64,000 bases of DNA. Origin: JAFGJQ01 sp964495075. GTDB taxonomy: Bacteria > Planctomycetota > Phycisphaerae > UBA1845. The position numbers were made by a program, and so were the translations under genes. Under the pieces are notes generated by a model. It was not told the origin of the DNA. It saw only the letters and a program-made list of their open reading frames with translations, and did no database searches. Positions 7,985-17,337 of this stretch are shown in pieces. The stretch is from assembly GCA_964495075.1 (NCBI GenBank), contig CAZBUJ010000023.1, forward strand, positions 1-64,000, read 5' to 3'. The first letter of the stretch is position 1; each line of letters opens with the position of its first letter.

Positions 7985-8977
7985 ATGAGCGCAACCGATG
8001 GGTGGTACTACGTCAGGGGGACCGAAACGGTCGGGCCGTTGAGTCGGGAGGAGCTCGTCCGGCAGTTGCCGGGCGCGGGGGGGCTGGATGCGGTAGTATA
8101 CGGCCCCAACACGGCCGATTGGACCAAGGCCCGGCATATCGCCTCTCTGGCGACAGATCTGCAGGGATCGGCCGGGCCACCCCCGGCCCCATCGAGCCGC
8201 CGCCTGACCGCCGACGAGATCGACTACGAGATCTTCGGGGACGACATGCAGTTCGTGGAGATCACCCTGGATCCCGACGAGGTGGTCGTGGCCGAGGCCG
8301 GGGCCATGATGTATATGACCCGCGGAATCGAGATGCAGACCGTCTTCGGCGATCCGTCCAAGCAGCAGGGGATGCTGGGAAAGCTGCTGGACGCCGGCCG
8401 CCGCATGATCACCGGCGAATCGCTCTTCTTGACCACGTTTGGGGCGACTGGGGTCCAGCGGGAGCAGGTGGCGTTCGCCGCCCCCTACCCCGGGAAGATC
8501 ATTCCGGTCGACGTGGCGGAGGTGGGCGGCGAGATCCTCTGCCAGAAAGCGGCGTTTCTGTGTGCGGCCCGTGGGGTCCAGATCGGCATCGCGTTTCAAA
8601 AGCGGATTGGGGCCGGCCTGTTCGGCGGCGAGGGGTTCATCCTCCAGCGGATCCAGGGGGACGGGTTTGCGTTCCTCCACGCGGGCGGGACGATCATCAG
8701 GAAAGAGCTGGCTCCCGGTGAGCGGCTGCGGCTCGACACGGGCTGCCTGGTCGCCTTTCAGCCCTCCGTGTCCTACGACATCCAGTTGGCCGGCGGGATC
8801 AAAACCTCCCTGTTCGGCGGTGAAGGCCTGTTCCTCGCCACCCTGACGGGCCCGGGCACGGTGTGGCTCCAGTCGCTGCCATTCGCCCGGCTGGCCGGCC
8901 GTATCGCCGGCACGTTTGCCAAGAAGAAGGGCGAGGGCTCGGTCCTGGGGGGCCTGGGCAACTTGTTCGAGGACTAG
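7985..8977 (+). CDS. GYF_2-type domain plus AIM24/TIGR00266-family protein
   Basis: The 330-residue product has two parts. Residues 6-50 (WYYVRGTETVGPLSREELVRQL...WTKA) resemble the GYF_2 domain, a small module that often precedes membrane or phage-shock-like domains. Residues 78-310 form an AIM24-like beta-rich fold: YEIFGDDMQFVEITLDPDEVVVAEAGAMMYM, then paired GLFGGEGF and SLFGGEGL motifs and a C-terminal glycine-rich amphipathic stretch. AIM24 proteins are named for a yeast mitochondrial biogenesis factor; their bacterial role is not settled. A GGGAGGA ribosome site precedes the ATG. No signal peptide or membrane helix is seen. Confidence 0.85.
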   Translation: MSATDGWYYVRGTETVGPLSREELVRQLPGAGGLDAVVYGPNTADWTKARHIASLATDLQGSAGPPPAPSSRRLTADEIDYEIFGDDMQFVEITLDPDEVVVAEAGAMMYMTRGIEMQTVFGDPSKQQGMLGKLLDAGRRMITGESLFLTTFGATGVQREQVAFAAPYPGKIIPVDVAEVGGEILCQKAAFLCAARGVQIGIAFQKRIGAGLFGGEGFILQRIQGDGFAFLHAGGTIIRKELAPGERLRLDTGCLVAFQPSVSYDIQLAGGIKTSLFGGEGLFLATLTGPGTVWLQSLPFARLAGRIAGTFAKKKGEGSVLGGLGNLFED

Positions 8978-9248
8978 CGGCGGAACCTGGCGGGCGGGCG
9001 ACGGGCGTTTTGTCCCGTTCGGCAGCGGCGGTTCATGGGGGCCGTTCATGACGGCCGTTGGCCGACCGCGCGAACCGAGAAAACCATGTCTGGCATGCCT
9101 GCGGGCGGCGCAATCTGCGCCGGGTACTCCTGTGGGTGTGGTACGGTTACGGGTGGGTGCTCCGGCTTGGTGAGTGCGGGTTTTCGGGGGTCGACGCCGC
9201 GGGCGGACCGGCCGCGGATTCGCCGGGCTGGACAGTGTTCAGGGCCGG

Positions 9249-10082
9249 ATGCACACTACCCGGTCCATGGACATGATCATCGCCGACAAGCTGGTCAAAG
9301 ACTTCCCCACCCCGAACGGCAGCGTGAAGCGGGCGGTGAACGAGTTGAGCTTTCGCGTGCGCGAAGGGCAGATGTACGGGCTGCTCGGCCCGAACGGGGC
9401 CGGCAAAACCACCACGCTGCGGATGCTGAGCGGCCTGATGTCACCGACCGCCGGGCGCGCGATCATGGCGGGGTGCGACGTGTCGGACGACCCGATGGCG
9501 GTCAAGCGCAGCATCGGCTTCCTGACGGCCAACACGGGGTTGTACCAGCGGCTGTCGACGCGGGAGCTACTCACGTTCTTCGCGGAACTCCACGGCCTGA
9601 GCAACCATCACGCCCGGCAGCGGGTGAATCATCTACTCGACTGGCTCGACATGCAGTCGTTCGCCGATCATCGGTGCGGCGGGCTGTCGACCGGGCAGAA
9701 GCAGCGCACCAATATCGCCCGGGCCCTGGTGGCGGATCCCCCGATTCTGATTCTGGATGAACCGACCCTCGGGCTCGACGTGCTGAGCAATCGGGTCATC
9801 CTGGACTTCATCGTTCGCGAGCGGGAGGTGGGCAAAACGGTGCTGCTGTCGACGCACTACCTTCACGAGGCGGAATCGATGTGCGACGTGGTCGGCCTGT
9901 TGCACAACGGCGCGCTGGTGGCGGAAGGCAGCGTGCCCGAACTCCTGGCCCAGACGCAGGAGGAACACCTGAACGACGCCTTCCTCAAGATCATCGGCGA
10001 ATCCGAAACCGTATTGCCGCCTGAGCAATACGCGTCCGAACCGGCACGGCAGGCGGGCGCCCCGGATTCCTTGGCGCCATGA
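9249..10082 (+). CDS. ABC transporter ATP-binding protein, NatA-like
   Basis: The nucleotide-binding subunit of an ABC exporter. Walker A is GPNGAGKTTTL, the Q-loop lies in LTANTGLY, the signature is variant (LSTGQKQRTNIARAL), Walker B is ILILDEPTLGLD, and the H-loop is LLSTHYLHEAE. The C-terminal segment with AEGSVPELL and DAFLKIIGE is typical of NatA/CcmA-type ATPases. The ATG at 9249 is used; 9267 and 9273 are alternatives only a few codons in. The stop overlaps the next ATG (ATGA), so the two genes are translationally coupled and their products should form one complex. Confidence 0.92.
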   Translation: MHTTRSMDMIIADKLVKDFPTPNGSVKRAVNELSFRVREGQMYGLLGPNGAGKTTTLRMLSGLMSPTAGRAIMAGCDVSDDPMAVKRSIGFLTANTGLYQRLSTRELLTFFAELHGLSNHHARQRVNHLLDWLDMQSFADHRCGGLSTGQKQRTNIARALVADPPILILDEPTLGLDVLSNRVILDFIVREREVGKTVLLSTHYLHEAESMCDVVGLLHNGALVAEGSVPELLAQTQEEHLNDAFLKIIGESETVLPPEQYASEPARQAGAPDSLAP

Positions 10083-12259
10083 TTTCTCGTCGACGCGTCT
10101 TGAAGGTCTACACCAAGGAGTTGAAGGACATTCTGCGCGATCGCCGCGCCCTGGCGGCGATGATCGTGGTCCCGCTCGTGCTGTACCCCCTTTTGATGCT
10201 GGGTTCCGTGCAGGCGATCAGCGCCACCTTGCCCGGCGCCAAGCCGCAATCGGTGCTGATCGGCGTCGAGACCGGCCTCCAGGCCTTGGCGGAGAACATC
10301 GTCGAATCCGACCGGCGCTGGCTTGAAAACCAGCGAGCCCGGGAAACCGCCGACGCTCCGTCCGACGCCGATTCCGCGCCGCCACCGACCGGCTCCGAGC
10401 CGGGCACGCAAAACATCAATGCATCGTTCACCGAAGTGGCGGCCGACAACATGGAGGCAGCCGTCCGTGGGCGTCTGATTCACGCGGGTCTCATCTTTCA
10501 GCAGATGGAGATGCAAAACCCCAACCTCGACCAGTGGACGGTGGAGATCATTTACGACCCGGAGGAGGTCAAGAGCCAGTCGGCCGCGCGGTGGTTGCAG
10601 GGGGTGCTCGAACGGAGTTCCGTCCGGGAAGTGGAACGCCGGATGACGGAAGTCTATCTCGTGCCGCTCCGCGCGCTGGAACCCATCGTGGTCAACGAGC
10701 GGCGGGTATCGTCGCCCGGCTCGATTCTCAGCCTCATCGTGCCGCTGATCCTGGTCCTCATGACGATCACCGGCGCGATTTACCCGGCCATCGACCTGAC
10801 GGCGGGCGAACGTGAGCGTGGCACGCTCGAGACATTGATGGTGTGCCCGGTGCCGACGTTCGAGTTGATCGTGGGCAAGTTCCTCGTGGTGACGACGGTG
10901 GCCGTGGCGGGGGCAGCGCTGAACCTGGGCAGCGTGAGCGCCACGGTCTACTTCGGTGGTCTGGAGCAGGTCCTGCACGGACAATCGGACGGCGGCGGTT
11001 TTCCGTTCTCGGCCGTCCCGGTCATTCTCCTGTCGCTCGTGCCATTCGCCATCCTGTTCTCGGCGGTGATGATGGCGGTGTGCAGCTTCGCCCGGACGTT
11101 CAAGGAAGCACAGAACTACATCACCCCGGTCATCCTGTCGACGCTGATTCCGGGCGGCATCGCCGCGTTGCCGACCAGCGAGTTGGACGGCGTCTTCACG
11201 GTGATCCCGGTGGCCAACATGGTGCTGCTGACCCGCGAATTGCTGCTCGGCTCGGCGGTGCCGCCGGCCACCCTGGCGTGGGTGCTGGCGTCGACGACGC
11301 TGTACGCGGGGGCGGCGGTCGCGGTGGCCGCCCGGGTGTACGGGGTCGAGTCGGTGGTCTTCGCCGATTCCGGGTCCATGCGCGCCTCGCTCTCCCGTCG
11401 CGTCCTTCGGCCGTCGGCCGTGCCGTCCGCGGCGGTGGGTATTCTGTTGATGGCGCTGCTGTTCCCCGTCTGGTACTTCATGGAGATTCACATCCAGACA
11501 ACCTATTCGGAATCGCTCGCCGGCGCGCTGCGTGCCTCCGCGGCGGCCATGCCGCTGTTCTTCGTCGCGGTGCCGCTGGCGGTGATGGCCTATAGGAAGA
11601 TCAACGTGGTCCACACGCTCCGGCTCATGCTGCCGTCGATTCCGCACCTGGTGGGCGGCATCGTGCTGGGGCTGGCGCTGTGGGTGCCCGCCGCCGAGAT
11701 CTCCGCGCTGCAGACGCACTGGTTCGGCGCGCCGGCGGAGCTGGCGGCGAAGAACGAAGCGCTGCTGGGTTCCGTGCGGGCCCTGCCGTGGTGGCAGGTC
11801 ATCGTGTACATCGGCGTCGTTCCGGGGATCTGCGAGGAACTCGCATTCCGCGGTTTTCTGCTGAGCAGCCTCGGGGCATGCATGCGGAAGTGGACGGCGA
11901 TCATCATCACGGCCGGCGTGTTCGCCGTCTTTCATTTCTTCTTCTTCAAGATCCCGGTCACCGCCGCCCTGGGCATCGTGCTGGGTTATGTGTGCTGGCA
12001 GTCTCGGTCGATCCTGCCCGGCGTTATCGCCCACACCATGCACAACAGCATCCTGATGCTCCTCGCGGTTGACCCCGACGTGGCCACGCGGATCGGGCTC
12101 AACACGACCGATCCCGCCGCCCACCTGCCGGTGAGTATCCTCGTCCCGGGGCTGGCGGCGGTAGGCATCGGGCTGGCCCTGTTGACCGTGCCGCGGCGTG
12201 GGGATCGCACGCCGCCGCGGGCGGGCGACGCGGGCGACGGGGCCACGGCGACCTCGTAG
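10079..12259 (+). CDS. ABC permease (NatB-like) fused to CPBP intramembrane protease
   Basis: A 726-residue membrane protein. Residues 1-440 follow NatB/ABC-2 permeases: an N-terminal helix after LKVYTKELKDILRDRRAL, a large extracytoplasmic domain (about 50-210) and a bundle of helices including PLILVLMTITGAIYPAIDLTAGERERGTLE. Residues about 455-710 form a second helical bundle with the CPBP (CAAX-protease-like) motifs EELAFR, FAVFH and HTMHN, which supply the EExxxR, FxxxH and HxxxN residues expected for an active intramembrane metalloprotease. Coupled to the ATPase gene by a 4-base overlap. The fusion suggests that a protease step accompanies export or responds to it; the substrate is unknown. 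NatAB in Bacillus exports sodium, which cannot be assumed here. Confidence 0.9.
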   Translation: MISRRRVLKVYTKELKDILRDRRALAAMIVVPLVLYPLLMLGSVQAISATLPGAKPQSVLIGVETGLQALAENIVESDRRWLENQRARETADAPSDADSAPPPTGSEPGTQNINASFTEVAADNMEAAVRGRLIHAGLIFQQMEMQNPNLDQWTVEIIYDPEEVKSQSAARWLQGVLERSSVREVERRMTEVYLVPLRALEPIVVNERRVSSPGSILSLIVPLILVLMTITGAIYPAIDLTAGERERGTLETLMVCPVPTFELIVGKFLVVTTVAVAGAALNLGSVSATVYFGGLEQVLHGQSDGGGFPFSAVPVILLSLVPFAILFSAVMMAVCSFARTFKEAQNYITPVILSTLIPGGIAALPTSELDGVFTVIPVANMVLLTRELLLGSAVPPATLAWVLASTTLYAGAAVAVAARVYGVESVVFADSGSMRASLSRRVLRPSAVPSAAVGILLMALLFPVWYFMEIHIQTTYSESLAGALRASAAAMPLFFVAVPLAVMAYRKINVVHTLRLMLPSIPHLVGGIVLGLALWVPAAEISALQTHWFGAPAELAAKNEALLGSVRALPWWQVIVYIGVVPGICEELAFRGFLLSSLGACMRKWTAIIITAGVFAVFHFFFFKIPVTAALGIVLGYVCWQSRSILPGVIAHTMHNSILMLLAVDPDVATRIGLNTTDPAAHLPVSILVPGLAAVGIGLALLTVPRRGDRTPPRAGDAGDGATATS

Positions 12260-12285
12260 CGTCCCGCAGAGATACGGCACGCGGA

Positions 12286-13437
12286 TCAGGATTCGAACGG
12301 CTGGGTGGCGGGCGGTGAGCCCGGGGTCGCGGGCCGGGTGGTCGTGGGGGTTTCGGTGGTCGTGGTTCTCTCCGTCGCCGTCCCGGGGATCGCGGGGATA
12401 GTGACAAGCAGTGGCACGGCTTGCGCCATTCGCAGTACGGTGCAGGGCTGCCCGTTCTCGCAGGCGTCGGTCCGGACCTGCTTCAGGGTGGTCAAGCACC
12501 ATTCGCGCTCCGCGCTCGGTGTCTCGCCCTGCGCTTCACACCAGGCTTGGAGCACGTGGACTCGGACGGCCACCGTGGCCCGCCTGGCCGTCTGCCGGGT
12601 GTCCGGCTCGACGAACCAGTCATCGCACATCCGGTCGATCTCCAGCAGCAATGCTTCGGCGGCGGCATACCCACCGCGATCGGCGATGCAGCGACAGCGG
12701 TAGAGCCGGCTGTAGAAGTCGAAGCGCAACCCGCCGGGCGACAGCGGGGCAAGCGGATGGGCCAGCAGGGCGAGGGCCCGGTCGCGCCACCCCGTCTCGT
12801 TGAACAGCGCGGCCCGCCACAGCCGCGCCGCGGCGGCAACGTCCGACCGCTCGTCCTCCAGCAACAGCGCGAGTCGGGCCGCGGCCGCTCCGGGGTCCAC
12901 GTCCGGGCCGTCGGACGACGCACCGATCAGGACGACCTGCATAGCGTCGGCCAGCACGTCGAGCGTTTCTCCCAGGGTCGTCACGGCAGCGAGTTCATCC
13001 GGTGACGCGGGCTGACTCGTTGCGGCCATTCGCTGCCGCGCCGCGCGGGCCTGTTGCAGTTGCCGGCGGGCCTGGCGCAGCGCCGCGCGGGCCCGATCGC
13101 CATCGTCGGTGGCGGTCAGCCCGAGAAACCAACGCGTGGCCACGGGCTCGAGCTGATACGCGAGAATCCAATTGGCGGCGGCAAGACGATAGGGGATGGC
13201 CTGCTCGTCGTTCAGCCGATCCGCTTGGTCGGCCAGGTCAACGGCATGTTGGTCGATGCAGCGTGGATAGGTCGGACCTTCGACACACGGGCCGGCCGCC
13301 GGCGGCGCGCTCAGACACCATTCCCGGGCGCCGTTGGCCGATCCCCCCGCCGGTTCGACCCCCGCTTCCGCACCGTCCGGACGGCAGGGAGCCGTGGCAA
13401 AGGTGACGAGCAACACAGTGACATTGGCCCAGACCAT
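12286..13437 (-). CDS. Exported protein of unknown function, Ala/Arg-rich
   Basis: A 383-residue product beginning MVWANVTVLLVTFATAPC, which reads as a signal sequence, possibly a weak lipobox (T-A-P-C). The body is helical, rich in Ala, Arg and Leu, with paired helix patterns such as ADQADRLNDEQAIPYRLAAA and ALRQARRQLQQARAARQRMA that recall degenerate TPR-like repeats. Several cysteines occur. The C-terminal 40 residues are Thr/Pro-rich (TTTTETPTTTRPAT), a typical surface or linker tail. A reading frame continues upstream to 14238 but that part is the antisense of larB and is not used. Divergent from larB with 168 bases between. Convergent with the CPBP fusion gene. Confidence 0.65.
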   Translation of the reverse strand: MVWANVTVLLVTFATAPCRPDGAEAGVEPAGGSANGAREWCLSAPPAAGPCVEGPTYPRCIDQHAVDLADQADRLNDEQAIPYRLAAANWILAYQLEPVATRWFLGLTATDDGDRARAALRQARRQLQQARAARQRMAATSQPASPDELAAVTTLGETLDVLADAMQVVLIGASSDGPDVDPGAAAARLALLLEDERSDVAAAARLWRAALFNETGWRDRALALLAHPLAPLSPGGLRFDFYSRLYRCRCIADRGGYAAAEALLLEIDRMCDDWFVEPDTRQTARRATVAVRVHVLQAWCEAQGETPSAEREWCLTTLKQVRTDACENGQPCTVLRMAQAVPLLVTIPAIPGTATERTTTTETPTTTRPATPGSPPATQPFES

Positions 13438-13605
13438 CAAACCACTCCGACTGTATTCTCGCTGCGCCCGACGCCACTCTCGCCGTCCCGCGGCGAGCAC
13501 TGCCGGGTAGGATACGGGCTGGCCGACAACGCCGTCAATGCGGCGGGTCGACGTCGCCCACCCGTTCTTGCCGAGCGGTCGCCGTCCGCCTACACTTTTC
13601 TGGCG

Positions 13606-14364
13606 ATGAATGAAGACACCCTTCGGGAGTTGCTGGTTTCGTTGGGGCGCGGTGACGTCACCGTCGACGACGTTCTCGTGCGGTTGCGCGCGTTGCCCTT
13701 TGAGGACCTTGGCTTCGCCAAAGTGGATCATCACCGCGCCATCCGGTGTGGGTTTCCGGAAGTCATCTATGCGGAAGGCAAGACCACCGACCAGGTTGTG
13801 GCCATCGTCGGCAGGCGCCTCGAGCCGGGCGGCAACCTGCTCGCCACTCGGGCCTCGGCCGAGGTGTACGATGCGGTGGCCACACGTTTCCCCGCCGCGG
13901 AGTACCACGCCGCGGCCCGGGCCATCACCGTCCGCCAGCAGCCCCCGCAATGGTCCGAGGGCACGATCGTGATCGCGGTGGCCGGTACAAGCGACTTGCC
14001 AGTGGCGGAAGAGGCGCGGGTGACGGCGGAGATCATGGACCAGCGGGTGAAGATGGTGACCGACGTCGGTGTGGCCGGCATTCATCGACTGCTCGCTCAC
14101 GCGGAGGTCTTGCAGTCGGCTAACGTGGCCGTCGTGGTGGCCGGCATGGAGGGGGCGTTGCCGAGCGTGGTGGGCGGCCTGGTGGACTGCCCCGTGATCG
14201 CGGTTCCGACGAGCGTCGGGTACGGCGCGAGTTTTCAAGGTTTGACGGCCTTGTTGGCGATGTTGAATAGTTGTGCGTCCGGCGTGTCGGTGGTGAACAT
14301 CGACAGCGGCTTCGCGGGCGGGTACAACGCCGCGTTGATCAACCGGCGTGCGGGCGCCCGGTGA
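13606..14364 (+). CDS. larB: Nickel-pincer cofactor biosynthesis protein LarB
   Basis: LarB carboxylates and hydrolyses nicotinic acid adenine dinucleotide to the first intermediate of the nickel-pincer nucleotide used by lactate racemase and relatives. The 252-residue protein shows the family's N-terminal segment (FEDLGFAKVDHHRAIRCGFPEVIYAEGKT) and the AIR-carboxylase-like C-terminal domain with VAGTSDLPVAEEA, a DVGVAGIHRLL loop, VVVAGMEGALPSVVGGLV and PTSVGYGASFQGLTALLAMLNSC. ATG 13606 gives the usual family length. No larC or larE is in the window, so the rest of the pathway must be elsewhere. The next gene begins 44 bases after its stop. Confidence 0.93.
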   Translation: MNEDTLRELLVSLGRGDVTVDDVLVRLRALPFEDLGFAKVDHHRAIRCGFPEVIYAEGKTTDQVVAIVGRRLEPGGNLLATRASAEVYDAVATRFPAAEYHAAARAITVRQQPPQWSEGTIVIAVAGTSDLPVAEEARVTAEIMDQRVKMVTDVGVAGIHRLLAHAEVLQSANVAVVVAGMEGALPSVVGGLVDCPVIAVPTSVGYGASFQGLTALLAMLNSCASGVSVVNIDSGFAGGYNAALINRRAGAR

Positions 14365-14407
14365 TAGCTCTTCGAACCCGGCGGCGGTCTACCGAAGTGC
14401 AAGGCCC

Positions 14408-15283
14408 ATGGGTGACGAAATCACAATCGTGACACGGATTCCCTCGCTGCCCGAGCGCGCGGATGACGCGCACAAAGGTGACGTGGGGCGTGTCATGATT
14501 ATCGGCGGTCGTCTGGACGACGTCGGGATGGTGGGAGCCCCTGCCCTGGCCGCCAATGCCGCGCTCCGGTGCGGCGCCGGACTGGTGCAGATCGTGACGG
14601 CCCGGGCGGCCCTGCCCACCGTCGGTCTGCTCGCCCCGTGCGCCACGTCGCGGGCTTTGCCGGATGACCCATCGATATCGCTCGCCTCACAAGCGGTGCA
14701 GTTCGGGGCGGACGTGGTGGCCATCGGCCCCGGCCTCGATCCCAGCATCGACGGTGATCGGATGAACGATCTCGTGCGCAGCTTCTCGGGCGGGATCGTG
14801 ATCGATGCGGACGGACTGAACCTGCTGGCGTCGATGGGCGGCTGGGAGGCGGCGTGGCCGCACCAGATCGTCTTGACCCCTCATCCGGGCGAGATGCGCC
14901 GTTTGCTGGACGGGTGGAAGATTGAGACGTGGGCGGACGACCGCCAGCATATCGCGCTCCGCCTGGCCCAGACGACGGACGCCGTGGTGGTTTTGAAAGG
15001 CGCGGGCACCGTGGTGACCGATGGAAGTCGGCTCTACGTGAACCAGACCGGCAATTCCGGCATGGCCACCGCCGGCTCGGGCGACGTATTGACGGGGATC
15101 ATCGCGTCGTTCCTCGGTCAGCAGATGCTTCCGTTCGAAGCGGCGGTGCTGGGCACCTACGTCCACGGCCTGGCCGGAGACATTGTGTCGGAGGAAATCG
15201 GCCGGCTTTCGCTGACCGCCACCGACCTGATCGAGTTCCTTCCCGACGCGTTGTGCGACGTGGCATCCGACGCCGGCGACTGA
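14408..15283 (+). CDS. nnrD: ADP/ATP-dependent NAD(P)H-hydrate dehydratase (YjeF C-terminal type)
   Basis: Dehydrates the S form of damaged NADH/NADPH hydrates. The 291-residue protein is the stand-alone dehydratase (ribokinase-like) domain without the NnrE epimerase half. Motifs: HKGDVGRVMIIGG at the N-terminus, APALAANAALRCGAGLVQIVT, DADGLNLLA, LTPHPGEMRRLL, VLKGAGTVVTDG and the signature NSGMATAGSGDVLTGIIASFL, which positions the nucleotide phosphate and catalytic Asp. ATG 14408 is preferred; an upstream ATG at 14348 overlaps larB and adds unconserved residues. Likely co-transcribed with larB, though a functional tie is not obvious. Confidence 0.92.
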   Translation: MGDEITIVTRIPSLPERADDAHKGDVGRVMIIGGRLDDVGMVGAPALAANAALRCGAGLVQIVTARAALPTVGLLAPCATSRALPDDPSISLASQAVQFGADVVAIGPGLDPSIDGDRMNDLVRSFSGGIVIDADGLNLLASMGGWEAAWPHQIVLTPHPGEMRRLLDGWKIETWADDRQHIALRLAQTTDAVVVLKGAGTVVTDGSRLYVNQTGNSGMATAGSGDVLTGIIASFLGQQMLPFEAAVLGTYVHGLAGDIVSEEIGRLSLTATDLIEFLPDALCDVASDAGD

Positions 15284-15770
15284 CACCGCTGGCCGCCCAC
15301 GCGGGGGCCGCTTGCCCGCCGCGGCGGACTTCGGCCATCCCCCCCTTGCCGATTTCCCGGAGGGCGGACGCTCGTTTCTGTGCAGAATAAGTGACAGGCT
15401 GTGGCATTTCCTTCACGCCGACCTTCGATGGTCGTCGTTCCAAAACGGAGCCGCCACGCCCGAAAAGAATCGTTCCGCGCGTGTGCGGCCGCGCGTCGCC
15501 CGCATCGCGGGTCCGATAACCTGGAATCCGGTTCCAATTGCAGTGAATTTACTTATCGCCACCGATTATTCCCGCCGATATTAGGCGCGTCATTGGCAGA
15601 GGGCGGTGCGAAGGGCGGAAGCGTTCTTGGCGCCGCACTTTTTGTTGTCGTGGGAGATCTGAAGAGGTCTTGGCGAGGCGCGACCGAGTGTAGCGGAATT
15701 CTCGTTTTGGCGCGGACCGTCGGTCCACATTCGCCGATTCACTTCGAGGCCATGGCTGGAGGCACCCGAT
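15284..15770. other. 487-base intergenic region, no gene seen
   Basis: Frames crossing this stretch on either strand lack recognisable features. Its right half is less GC-rich (around 15535-15590) and probably carries the promoter of the porin gene, but no clear -35/-10 pair stands out. A sigma-54-like TGGCAG at 15594 has the wrong spacing to its GC partner. Confidence 0.4.
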
Positions 15771-17303
15771 ATGGATTCGCAACGCCCATTGTGCAGTATG
15801 GTACGAATGCTGGCTCTGACGGCCGCGCTTGCCCTGTTCGTGAGCACTGCGTCAGCCCAGGACAAGGGCTCGCCGCCAACGGGTTCGCCGACGGAAGCGG
15901 GGGCCGCGGAACCGACCCAGACGGCCCCGGCCGAGGTCGCCCCGACGCCGGCGGAACAGAACATCATCGAGAAGGTCTACTGCTCCAAGTGCGGGGTGGA
16001 GATCCTGCCCCAAACCGGGGTGGATGCTGACGCGGACGGCAATCCGATCTGCCCGGCCTGCGCCGCGGCGGTGGCCGCGGTGCCCAAGACGCAGCCCTAT
16101 GATATCCGGACCACCAAGAAACTGACCGGCGACTGGTTCGGCGCCCGCACGGCGGCGGAAGACGTCGGCATCTCGTTCAACCCGCTGTTCGTGGGCACGT
16201 GGCAGATGAACTTCCGCGGCGGTGTGAACACGCACAATGCCCACGAGACGGCCGGCAAGGCGTTCTGGAACCTGGAGTTCGATTTCGAGAAGATGCTGGG
16301 AATCCCCGGGGCGTCGATGTTCGTCCGGGGTATCCAGGCGTGGAACCGGGGTGTGCAGCCCGACGTCGGCTCGCTCACGCCGCCGTTCTACAGCGCGGGT
16401 TCGACAGGTGACCGGGCCATCGAATTGGACAAATACTGGTGGCGCCAGCGGCTGTTTGACGACCGCCTCGAATTCCGCCTCGGTAAGCTTCTGAATACCA
16501 TCGACCTGTTCGACCGCAACGCGTTCGCGCTGTCGTACTCGACTCAGTTCTCGAACCGTGTGTTCGTGCACAACATGACGCTCCCCTCCGCCAAGGGTCT
16601 GGGGGCGTTCCTGCGGGTGTGGCCAGCCGACTGGCTGTACGTCCAGGGCGCGGTGATTGACGCGGAGGCGATCAACGCGCCGAGCCGGCATGGGACCGGC
16701 AGTTGGGACACCGCGTTCAGCGACGCCTGCCATTGGATGACGTTCTGGGAATTCGGTCTCACGCCGAAGTTCGACCTGGGCAATTGCAACTGCCTGCCGG
16801 GTAACTACCGGTTCGGCGGCTGGTACGACCCGCGGCAAAAGAACGTGTGGCGCAACGTCCTGGGCGGCCTGCTGTATCAGCCGACGGACAACGGCGACTA
16901 CGGCTTCTACATGAACTTCGACCAGGTCGTGTTCAAGGAGAACCCGAGCGACGCGAAGGACAAGCAGGGGCTCGGCTTGTTCGCCCGCTACGGCTTCGCC
17001 CACGACGACGTGAACCGAATCGCGCATTTCTGGTCGTGCGGTGCCTCGTACCTGGGCCTGATCCCGACGCGTGACGGGGACACGTTGGGCTTCGGTGTCG
17101 CGCAGAGCATTCTGTCCAGCAAATACCGTGGCGAGGTGAACGGGCTGGCCGATCGGGAGACGGTGTACGAGTTGTACTACTCGATCAAGTTTGCTCCGTG
17201 GTGTTACTTCACCCCGGACGTCCAGATCATCACCAACCCGGGCGGCAACAAGAACGCCCCCGACTCGATCGTGGGTGGCTGCCGTTTGAAGATAACATTC
17301 TAG
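15771..17303 (+). CDS. OprB-family porin with an N-terminal four-cysteine ribbon
   Basis: A 510-residue outer-membrane protein. Signal peptide: residues 1-30 (hydrophobic core MLALTAALALFV, cleavage at ASA-Q). A Pro/Thr/Ala-rich stretch follows, then C71-S-K-C74 and C94-P-A-C97, spaced like a rubredoxin or zinc ribbon. From residue 110 the protein matches carbohydrate-selective OprB porins: LTGDWFGART, EDVGISFNPLFVGTWQMNF, GKAFWNLEFDFEK, LEFRLGKLL, a RFGGWYDPRQ strand, GDYGFYMNFDQVVF, LGLFARYGFA and a C-terminal beta-signal ending ITF. OprB porins admit sugars across the outer membrane. The ribbon before the barrel is unusual. A small lipoprotein gene follows 34 bases later. Confidence 0.88.
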   Translation: MDSQRPLCSMVRMLALTAALALFVSTASAQDKGSPPTGSPTEAGAAEPTQTAPAEVAPTPAEQNIIEKVYCSKCGVEILPQTGVDADADGNPICPACAAAVAAVPKTQPYDIRTTKKLTGDWFGARTAAEDVGISFNPLFVGTWQMNFRGGVNTHNAHETAGKAFWNLEFDFEKMLGIPGASMFVRGIQAWNRGVQPDVGSLTPPFYSAGSTGDRAIELDKYWWRQRLFDDRLEFRLGKLLNTIDLFDRNAFALSYSTQFSNRVFVHNMTLPSAKGLGAFLRVWPADWLYVQGAVIDAEAINAPSRHGTGSWDTAFSDACHWMTFWEFGLTPKFDLGNCNCLPGNYRFGGWYDPRQKNVWRNVLGGLLYQPTDNGDYGFYMNFDQVVFKENPSDAKDKQGLGLFARYGFAHDDVNRIAHFWSCGASYLGLIPTRDGDTLGFGVAQSILSSKYRGEVNGLADRETVYELYYSIKFAPWCYFTPDVQIITNPGGNKNAPDSIVGGCRLKITF

Positions 17304-17337
17304 TGGAAACGTGTGATTGCACAGGGAGACGTCGATC

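Noticed and set aside
9863..12502. An 879-codon open frame on the minus strand
   Set aside because: It is antisense to the ABC/CPBP fusion gene. The translation is rich in His, Arg, Gly and Asp with no fold or motif, as expected for a shadow in GC-rich DNA.
13438..14238. N-terminal extension of the exported protein at 12286-13437
   Set aside because: The extra 267 residues are antisense to larB and have shadow composition; a signal sequence begins at 13437.
15594..15609. Possible sigma-54 promoter before the porin gene
   Set aside because: The distance between the GG and GC elements is 11 bases instead of 10 and the -12 box is poor.
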